From positions 1 to 60,175 of the forward strand of contig QUBV01000011.1 in NCBI GenBank assembly GCA_014338185.1: a stretch of DNA of 60,175 nucleotides. The letters are read 5' to 3'. The notes under the pieces are model-generated. The model had not been told where the DNA came from. It ran no database searches and saw only the letters and a program-made list of their open reading frames with translations. This document shows positions 7,816 through 14,730 of this stretch, in pieces. Numbering within the stretch: the stretch's first letter is position 1; every line of letters starts with the position of its first letter. The position numbers and the translations under genes are program-made. This DNA comes from Lysobacterales bacterium (GTDB lineage Bacteria; Pseudomonadota; Gammaproteobacteria; Xanthomonadales; Rhodanobacteraceae).

Positions 7816-10128
7816 TCAGTCGCCCGCGCGCAGCCGCTGCGCGCGCTCGCACAACTCCGGGTTGCCGCCTTCGCCGCAGGCGGACGCGGTCGCGGCGGCG
7901 ATGCGCGCGGCGGCATCGGCGGCCTTGCGTTGGCGGGCGATTTCCGCGCCCAGCACCTCGACCCGGATCCGCCGGTACGCGGCTGCGCCGTCCGGCGGCA
8001 GCGCGAGGATCGCATCGACGGTGGCCTGGGCCTGGTCCAGGCGGCCCAGTGCGAACTGCGTCTCGGCCAGGCGAAAGCGCCAGTAGCGGGTCATCGCGGC
8101 ATCGGCCCCGAACAGGCGGCTGAATTCGGCGATGGTCTCGCCCAGCAGCGGCGCGGCCTCGGCGTGGCGATCCAGGGTCTGCAGGGCGCGCGCGCGCACC
8201 GCGCGGGCGTGGGCGTGCAAGGCCGGCGGGACGTGGCGGTCGCCCAGCAGCGGATCGGCGAGTACCGCCTCGGCCAGTGCCAGCGCGCTGGCGCCGTCAC
8301 CCAGCGCCGCCTCGAGGTCGGCGAGGCTGACCTTGGCCAGCAGGAACTCGGCCGGGTGCTGCGCGCGCACCTGACCCCACGCGGCCACCGCCGCCTCGCC
8401 CGCCGCGCGCGCCTCGGGCTTGCGCCCGGTGGCGTACAGGATGCTGCCGCGCAACTCCTGCATCTTGGCCAGTTGCGCCCCCAGTTCCGACGGCGCGCCC
8501 GGTGCCTGCTGCAGGCGCGCGACGAGCGCGTCCAGTTCGGCCAGCGCGGGTTCCGGTTCGCCATCGATGAAGCGGAAATGGGCCAGGCGTCCACCCGCCT
8601 CGGCATCGATCGCCAGGCTGGGCGTGCGCGCGCGGCGATTGAACTGCAGCGCCTGCGCCAGCGCCTTGCGCGCGAGCTCGGTGTCGCCCAGCGACACGGC
8701 CGAGTTGCCGACCTGGGTCAGCAGTTCGGCCGCGACTTCCGGCTCGTCGGCGAGTTCGTGACCGGCGCGCTCGACCGCGGTGGCGAGGAAGTCACCGATG
8801 CGGGTGTCGGCGCCGCGCGCGACCGTCGGGTTGGCGTCGAGGAACACCGAATCCATGAAATCGCGCACCGCCTCGGATTGGCGCAGCGCCAGGCGCGCGC
8901 GCTGCGCCTCGGCGCTCTTCTCGGCGGCCTGCCACAGCGCGATGCCGCTGGCGCCGGCCAGCGCGACCAGGCCGAGCACGGCCACGGCGGCGGTGGCGCG
9001 ATGGCGCCGCAACAGCTTGGACATGCGGTAGGCGATGCTGTCGGGCCGGGCCTCGACCGGCTTGCCGTCGAGATGGCGCTGCACGTCGTCGGCCAGTTGC
9101 CGCGCATCGGCGTAGCGCCGCGCGGGCTCGTCGGCGAGCGCGCGCAGCGTGATCGCGTCGAGGTCGCCGCGCAGCTGCGCGCGCGTGATGGCGCCATCGC
9201 CGGGTAGGGTCATGGTCAGCGCCGCACTCGGGCGCAGCGTGGCCTCGCCGGCCGCGGCCAAGCGGCGATAGCGCTGGCCGGTGAGCAGTTCGAACAGGAT
9301 CAGGCCCAGCGCGTAGACATCGGCCGAAGTGCCTGCCGGCGCGCCCCGCAGCTGCTCGGGCGCGGCGAACTCGCGGCTGAGGAAGCGCTGTGCGGTCGCG
9401 GTGTGCTCGATTTCGCCCTGTTCGACCAGCGTGGCGATGCCGAAATCGAGCAGGCGCGGTTCGCCGTCGGCCTGTACCAGCACGTTGGCGGGCTTGAGGT
9501 CGCGATGCACGATCAACTGGCCGTGGGCGTAGGCGACGGCCCGGCACAGCTTGGTGAACAGTGCCAGGCGCGTGCGCAGATCGGGGGAGCTTTCCTGCAG
9601 CCAGGCGGCAAGGCCGATGCCGTCGACGTACTCCAGCGCAAACCAGGGCCGCCCGTGCGCATCCAGGCCGCCGTCGATGAGCTGGGCGATGTTGGGGTGC
9701 TGCAGACGCGCCAGCAGCGCGCGTTCACGGCGGAACTGGCGCTGGATGTGCTCGCCGTCCATGTCCATGCGGATCAGCTTGAGCGCGACCTGCTGCTGGA
9801 ACTGGCCGTCGTCGCGCTGCGCGAGCCACACCGAACCCATGCCGCCATGGCCGAGCTCGCGCACGAGGCGGTAGGGGCCGACGCGGCTGTCGGTGCACAG
9901 GCGTGCGCCCGCCGGCGGATCCGCGTCGATGAGCGCGGCGGCGTGTGCGGCGACCGGTCGGTCCAGTGGCAGCGCGGCGGCCGCATCCAGCGCGAGCAGG
10001 GCACGCAGGCGCGCCAGCAAGGTTTCGTCAGCGCCGCATTCGCGCGCCACGTAGTCGTCACGCTCGCCGGTCGGCAGGTCGAGCGCGGCGCGCAGGATGC
10101 GGGCGTGGCGTGGGTCGGGATCCGTCAT
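7816..10128 (-). CDS. Ser/Thr protein kinase with TPR-like C-terminus
   Basis: A 770-residue Hanks-type kinase. The glycine loop GHGGMGSV is at residues 93-100, catalytic lysine K117 in VALK, the HRDLKPAN loop at 208-215 with D210, DFG at 228-230 and APEQ at 256-259. All key residues are present, so it should be active. A transmembrane helix at about 378-400 places the kinase domain in the cytoplasm. The remaining 370 residues resemble degenerate TPR repeats in the periplasm. It is the second gene of a pair, 161 bases downstream of an ECF-type sigma factor on the same strand. No anti-sigma gene is present, so the kinase is the likely regulator of the sigma factor (inference). Confidence 0.9.
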   Translation of the reverse strand: MTDPDPRHARILRAALDLPTGERDDYVARECGADETLLARLRALLALDAAAALPLDRPVAAHAAALIDADPPAGARLCTDSRVGPYRLVRELGHGGMGSVWLAQRDDGQFQQQVALKLIRMDMDGEHIQRQFRRERALLARLQHPNIAQLIDGGLDAHGRPWFALEYVDGIGLAAWLQESSPDLRTRLALFTKLCRAVAYAHGQLIVHRDLKPANVLVQADGEPRLLDFGIATLVEQGEIEHTATAQRFLSREFAAPEQLRGAPAGTSADVYALGLILFELLTGQRYRRLAAAGEATLRPSAALTMTLPGDGAITRAQLRGDLDAITLRALADEPARRYADARQLADDVQRHLDGKPVEARPDSIAYRMSKLLRRHRATAAVAVLGLVALAGASGIALWQAAEKSAEAQRARLALRQSEAVRDFMDSVFLDANPTVARGADTRIGDFLATAVERAGHELADEPEVAAELLTQVGNSAVSLGDTELARKALAQALQFNRRARTPSLAIDAEAGGRLAHFRFIDGEPEPALAELDALVARLQQAPGAPSELGAQLAKMQELRGSILYATGRKPEARAAGEAAVAAWGQVRAQHPAEFLLAKVSLADLEAALGDGASALALAEAVLADPLLGDRHVPPALHAHARAVRARALQTLDRHAEAAPLLGETIAEFSRLFGADAAMTRYWRFRLAETQFALGRLDQAQATVDAILALPPDGAAAYRRIRVEVLGAEIARQRKAADAAARIAAATASACGEGGNPELCERAQRLRAGD

Positions 10129-10289
10129 CGCGGATGGCTTCCGGCACCGCGCCGCAGCCGCGCCGCACTGTACTCAGCGTCGGATTGCATGCTGCAGACT
10201 GGGCGCCCCGCGCGCGATCATGAGACGGTCAGGGTAGGTACAAAACACCGTCACCGCAAACACGTGTGGCGGCGCGGGCGCTGCGCGTG

Positions 10290-10868
10290 TCAGCCCGGCC
10301 CGGACCCGGGTGCCGTCGGTTCGGACAGGGCCAGTTGCAGCAGCGCGCGCGCCGCGCGCCAGTCGCGTCCGATGGTGCGTTCGGACAGGTCCATGAGCCG
10401 CGCGATCTCGGCGAACTCCGAGCCGGCGTAGAAATGCAGTTCCACCACCTGGGCCAGGCGCGGTTCGCTCGCGGCCAGTCGCTCAAGCGCCTGGTCGAGC
10501 GCGACGAGGTCGAGTTCGCGATCGGGAGCGACGAGGCCGGTGTCGAGCGTCAACGCCTCGCGGCCATCGCCGCGCTTGCGCGCGTTGCGGCGCCGGCTGG
10601 CGTCGATCAGCACGCGCCGCATCGCGCGCGCGGCGATGCGAAAGAAGTGCGCACGGTCGTTGAGTGCGAGTTGCGCGCCGGCCAGGCTCAGGAAGGTTTC
10701 ATGCACCAGTGCCGTGGTCGACAGCGTGTCCGCGCCGTCGCCGCGCCAGCGCCGCGCGCGGCGTCGCAGGTCGGCATAGACCCGTTCGAACAGTGCGCCG
10801 TAGGCGTCCTGGTCGCCGCTGGAACAGCGCTGCAGCAAGGCTGCCGTGTCGTGCACCGGGGAGGGCAT
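10290..10868 (-). CDS. ECF-type RNA polymerase sigma factor (kinase-linked group)
   Basis: A 192-residue sigma factor with region 2 at about residues 10-85 and region 4 at about 120-185, whose helix-turn-helix reads LSERTIGRDWRAARALL. It belongs to the sigma-70 group usually found beside Ser/Thr kinases (TIGR02999-like). Where most ECF factors carry the acidic core-binding motif DAED before the conserved LVQETFL-like helix, this one has STTA at residues 50-53 followed by LVHETFL. The ATG at 10868 was chosen over an in-frame TTG 48 bases upstream. It is first in a pair with the kinase gene. Confidence 0.88.
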   Translation of the reverse strand: MPSPVHDTAALLQRCSSGDQDAYGALFERVYADLRRRARRWRGDGADTLSTTALVHETFLSLAGAQLALNDRAHFFRIAARAMRRVLIDASRRRNARKRGDGREALTLDTGLVAPDRELDLVALDQALERLAASEPRLAQVVELHFYAGSEFAEIARLMDLSERTIGRDWRAARALLQLALSEPTAPGSGPG

Positions 10869-10971
10869 GTCCTGCACGCCAACCCGGCAGCAGGTGCCGC
10901 GTGGCCTTCGTCTCAATCTTTGCGGGTGGCCAGCCTAGGCGTTTGCGCCGCACATCGCAATCGGCGCCCGC

Positions 10972-11991
10972 CTACAGCCACTTGGCACGCTTGAGCACGA
11001 AATACAGCACCGTGCACACGCCCAGCGTGAGCCCGATCATCGCCTGGTAGCCCCACGGCTCGTCCAGTTCGGGCATGTGCTGGAAGTTCATGCCGTACCA
11101 GCTCGCGATGAGCGTGGGCGCGGCCAGCAGCGCGGCCCAGCCGGCGAGGCGCTTGACCACCTCGTTCTGCGCCACACCCACGAGGGCGAGGTTGACGCCG
11201 ATCGCCGAGGACAGCATTTCGCTCATCGTGTCGGTGGACTGGCTGATGCGTGCGGCATGGTCCTGCACGTCGCGGAAATAGGGCCGCACCTCGTCGCGGA
11301 TGAGGTTGGGGTACTGGCGCACGAGCTGGTTGAGGATGTCCTGGATCGGTGCGATCGCCAGGCGCAGCGTGACCAGTTCCTTCTTGAGGTCGTACAGGCG
11401 GCGGATCGTCTCGCGCTTGAAGGTGCCCTCGAACACGTCTTCCTCCAACTCCTGCAGTTCCTCGCGGAACTCGCGCACCAGCGGGAAGAAGTTGTCGACG
11501 ATGAAGTCGAGCACGCCGTACAGTGCATAGCTCGGGCCCAGTGCGAGCTGCTCGGGATCCTGCTCGCAGCCGCGACGCACCGCCGCGTAGGACAGCGACG
11601 CGCCGTGGCGCACGGTGACGATGTAGCGCTTGCCCAGGAACACGTGCGTCTCGCCGAACTCGATCTTGCCGGCGACCGTCTGCGCGGTATGCACCACGAT
11701 GAACAGCGAATCGCCATACACCTCGATCTTGGCGCGCTGATGCGCGTTGTGGGCGTCCTCGATCGCCAGCTCGTGCAGGCCGAACTCGAGCTGCAGCTTT
11801 TCCAGCATGTCCTCGCTGGGTTCGTGCAGGCCCACCCACACCCAAGGGTCGGGGAGGGCGAGGATGTCGCTGATCTCGTCGATCGTGATGTCGCGCAGGC
11901 GCTGGCCGTCGGCCGAATAGGCCACGCAATTGACCAGCATCGGATCGCCGTCGGCACGTTCGCTGGGCAGGCTGTTGGAGGTGGCATCCAT
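10972..11991 (-). CDS. corA: CorA magnesium/cobalt transporter
   Basis: CorA forms a pentameric inner-membrane channel for Mg2+ (and Co2+) uptake. The 339-residue product has the long cytoplasmic N-terminal domain, a long helix rich in acidic and aromatic residues, and two C-terminal membrane helices. The signature YGMNF lies about 40 residues from the end, followed by the acidic loop MPELDEPWGY and the last helix ending in KRAKWL. The start ATG at 11991 gives a normal family length; upstream in-frame residues are Pro/Arg-rich and overlap the neighbouring gene. It sits alone between the sigma factor and the esterase, both on the same strand, with short gaps. Confidence 0.95.
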   Translation of the reverse strand: MDATSNSLPSERADGDPMLVNCVAYSADGQRLRDITIDEISDILALPDPWVWVGLHEPSEDMLEKLQLEFGLHELAIEDAHNAHQRAKIEVYGDSLFIVVHTAQTVAGKIEFGETHVFLGKRYIVTVRHGASLSYAAVRRGCEQDPEQLALGPSYALYGVLDFIVDNFFPLVREFREELQELEEDVFEGTFKRETIRRLYDLKKELVTLRLAIAPIQDILNQLVRQYPNLIRDEVRPYFRDVQDHAARISQSTDTMSEMLSSAIGVNLALVGVAQNEVVKRLAGWAALLAAPTLIASWYGMNFQHMPELDEPWGYQAMIGLTLGVCTVLYFVLKRAKWL

Positions 11992-12058
11992 CGGCCGATG
12001 ATGCGCGCACGGCCGCGCCGCGGCAATCCGGGTGCGCCGCGCGCGGCCGCGGGCACGA

Positions 12059-13972
12059 TCAGAACCGCAGGCGCGCACCGAGGGTGAGGCTGTCGCTGTG
12101 CTGACTGGAGTCGGCAAAGCGCCGTTCGTAGTCGATCCAGCCGGACCAGCCTGCGCCGAGATCGGCGGCGAGGCCGAGCCGGGCGCTGCCCCAGTTGGCG
12201 TCGCGGGCATGCCCGGGCAGCGCGAACGTGCCGGGCATGCTCACGAGGCCCGCGCCGACCTCGATCGGCTGCGCATCGCGGTCGTGGTGCCATGCGATGC
12301 GCGCGAACGGCTGCAGGCGTGCGCTGCCTGCCTGCAGCTCGCCCAACACCTGCCAGCCGAGCGTGCCGAGCAGCGAGCGCACGTGCTGGCGTCCGAATGT
12401 CATCGCGGTGGCATCGCTGCCACCCTCGGCGAATGCATCCACCTGCACGCGCTGCCAGCTCAGGTCGGCGAACGGGCCGTGGCGCCAGCCATCGGCCTCG
12501 AACCACCAGCCGCCGCCAACGCCCAGTGCGAGATGCTTGCCTGAAGTATCGGAAAACTCGCTGCGCACGCTCGGCCCGATCACGATGTTGCGACGGATGT
12601 CATCGTAGGCGAGGCGGCCATGGCTCACGCTCGCCTCGATCCAACCCTGCTGCCAGCGCCACGCGGCGTGCAGTGAGACCATGAGTTCGCGCAGGTCGAA
12701 CGCACCCGCGCCGCCCTGCCAGGCATCGTGCTGGCGACCGCCGCTGAGCACCACGCCGGCACTGAGCGCGGCGCCCGGCTGGAATTGCGCGCCGATGCTC
12801 AGCACATCACCACGATTGCGACTGCCCGGCGATTCGGGCTGCGCCTGCAGGCGCTGCCAGGTGTGGTCGTAGCTCGCCCACACGCGCACATCCTCGTGAC
12901 CGTCCGCGTCCGCCCGGGCGCCGCGCGTGGCCATGGCGCGGCGCACCGCCTCGCCAACGGACAACGGCGCAGCGCCGAGCAGCGACATCTGGCCAGGGGC
13001 GAGCACGATCGACTCGGCGTACTGCGCGAGCATCGCGTGGGTTCCCGAGGTGGGATGGCCGAAGTCGGCGAACAGGTAGCTGGTGTCGGTGCCCGGCGCC
13101 CAGGTGTAGGCAGCGCCCGAGCCCTGCGGCCCGCAGTCGATCGCCAGCGAGCCCACCCCGCACGCGGGCTCGGTCACGTTGACCAGGCCATAGCGCGCCG
13201 GATCGGCGGCGAACTCGTGGAACAGCGCATACAGATTGACCGGGATGATGTTGACGTCGGCCTGCGCGAGCTGCAGTGCGAGCGCATCATTGAACGCGCC
13301 GGTCATGGCGCTGAGTGCAGCGGCGACATCGGGGCCGAGGGCGACGATGTCGGGCGACATGCCCAGGTCGGGCAGGTTGAACACCATCACGTAGCGCGCA
13401 CCCGCATCGCCGAGCCGGTCGATCATGCCTGCTTCGGCCAGGGCGGCTGCCTGCAGGCTTGCCTGTGCCTGCTCGGGCGTGAGCAGGCCCATGCCCACCA
13501 GCGTGAACGCCGTGAACACGTCGTTGGCGCCGCCAGCGATCGTGTACAACGCATCGGCGTCGGCGCGGCCACCCGCGGCATCGAGCCAGGCCTGCAACTG
13601 CAGCGGCAGCGTCGGCACGAACGCGGGGGTGTCGGGTGGGTTGTCGAGCAGGCTCGCGAATGCGAACGCGTGGTTGCCGCCGCCCTGCAGCGAGGGCGTG
13701 AGCGGCAGGCCGAAGAAGCCGGCGATGTCCTCGACCATCACGTGGCCGGGGTTGGTGGTGAAGCGCGACGGCTGCGGGTAGCCCGCCGCTAGCGCGAAGT
13801 TGCCGCTGTCGCTGAAGCTGTCACCGAACACCACCATCTGGCTGAACAGGCCCGGGTGCGTGGCCGGCACCGGCGCCGTCTGCGCGACGGCCGCGGCGCT
13901 GGTGAACGCCAGTGCCGCGAGCGTGGCGATGCGGCCGAGGTGGAGGGCGTGGCTGAGGCGATTGCGTTTCAT
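12059..13972 (-). CDS. GDSL-family esterase/lipase autotransporter
   Basis: A 637-residue type Va autotransporter. The signal peptide is at about residues 1-31. An SGNH/GDSL hydrolase passenger follows, with the catalytic serine in VVFGDSFSDSGN (S52), an SGNH block III-like GGANDVF, and the C-terminal DFGH that supplies Asp and His. From about residue 370 on there is a 12-strand autotransporter barrel ending in the outer-membrane signature ARLRF. It resembles EstA of Pseudomonas in size and order. The start was placed at the ATG preceding the signal peptide. It is divergent from the second sigma factor gene with 175 bases between starts, so the promoters of both lie there. Confidence 0.9.
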   Translation of the reverse strand: MKRNRLSHALHLGRIATLAALAFTSAAAVAQTAPVPATHPGLFSQMVVFGDSFSDSGNFALAAGYPQPSRFTTNPGHVMVEDIAGFFGLPLTPSLQGGGNHAFAFASLLDNPPDTPAFVPTLPLQLQAWLDAAGGRADADALYTIAGGANDVFTAFTLVGMGLLTPEQAQASLQAAALAEAGMIDRLGDAGARYVMVFNLPDLGMSPDIVALGPDVAAALSAMTGAFNDALALQLAQADVNIIPVNLYALFHEFAADPARYGLVNVTEPACGVGSLAIDCGPQGSGAAYTWAPGTDTSYLFADFGHPTSGTHAMLAQYAESIVLAPGQMSLLGAAPLSVGEAVRRAMATRGARADADGHEDVRVWASYDHTWQRLQAQPESPGSRNRGDVLSIGAQFQPGAALSAGVVLSGGRQHDAWQGGAGAFDLRELMVSLHAAWRWQQGWIEASVSHGRLAYDDIRRNIVIGPSVRSEFSDTSGKHLALGVGGGWWFEADGWRHGPFADLSWQRVQVDAFAEGGSDATAMTFGRQHVRSLLGTLGWQVLGELQAGSARLQPFARIAWHHDRDAQPIEVGAGLVSMPGTFALPGHARDANWGSARLGLAADLGAGWSGWIDYERRFADSSQHSDSLTLGARLRF

Positions 13973-14147
13973 GGCGGCTCCTGCTGTGGTTGAAGTCTTG
14001 TCGTCGCGGTGGCGGCAGCCGAGGCCACCGCGCAGGCGCCGCGGGGAACTCCGCGATGCCCGGTTGCCGGCACAGGCGCAAAGTCGCGCGCAAACCGGCC
14101 ACGCTGCCGTACACTTTCCCCGCGCAGGCAAATCGGCAGGGTGGTAC

Positions 14148-14714
14148 GTGGCTTCGGCGAGCGTTGAGGTGACCAGGCTGCTCAATGCCTGGAGCAGTGG
14201 CGACGAAGCCGCGCTCGCGCAGCTCACCGAGCGCGTCTATGACGAATTGCATCGCATGGCGCACCGCCACATGCGCAACGAGCGCTGGGCCGACACCCTG
14301 CAGACCACCGCGCTGCTCAACGAGGCTTACCTGCGCCTCATCGGCACCGCCGCGATCCAGTGGCGCGACCGCGCGCAGTTCTTCGCGCTGGCCGCGCAGG
14401 TGATGCGGCGCATCCTCGTCGATGCGGCGCGTGCGCGTGCGGCCGACAAGCGCCCCGGCCGGACCGTGCACGTGGCGCTGGATGAGGCCGCGGTGGTGTC
14501 GGACACGCCCGACGCGTTCCTGCCCGCGCTCGACGATGCACTCACCGCATTCGCGCGGATTGCGCCACGCCAGGCCAAGGTGGTCGAGCTGCGTTATTTC
14601 GGCGGCCTCACCGAGGAGGAGGTCGCGAGCACGCTGGAGGTCGCACCGCGCACGGTACGGCGCGACTGGGAATTGGCCAGGGCCTGGTTGTTGCGCGAGC
14701 TCGATCCGGCCTAG
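14148..14714 (+). CDS. ECF-type RNA polymerase sigma factor (kinase-linked group), second copy
   Basis: A 188-residue paralogue of the sigma factor at 10.3-10.9 kb. Region 2 contains YDELHRMAHRHMRNERWADT, then QTTA at residues 52-55 where ordinary ECF factors have DAED, followed by LLNEAYLRL. Region 4 ends with the helix-turn-helix VAPRTVRRDWELARAWLL. The GTG start at 14148 is preceded by a GGCAGGGTGG Shine-Dalgarno-like stretch; the reading frame stays open upstream but those residues are antisense to the esterase gene. The kinase gene begins 16 bases after the stop, so the two are surely cotranscribed. Confidence 0.87.
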   Translation: MASASVEVTRLLNAWSSGDEAALAQLTERVYDELHRMAHRHMRNERWADTLQTTALLNEAYLRLIGTAAIQWRDRAQFFALAAQVMRRILVDAARARAADKRPGRTVHVALDEAAVVSDTPDAFLPALDDALTAFARIAPRQAKVVELRYFGGLTEEEVASTLEVAPRTVRRDWELARAWLLRELDPA

Positions 14715-14730
14715 GACGATCGCCTCGCCG

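Noticed and set aside
12059-14227. Esterase start 85 codons further upstream
   Set aside because: The extra residues precede a normal signal peptide and overlap the sigma factor gene in antisense.
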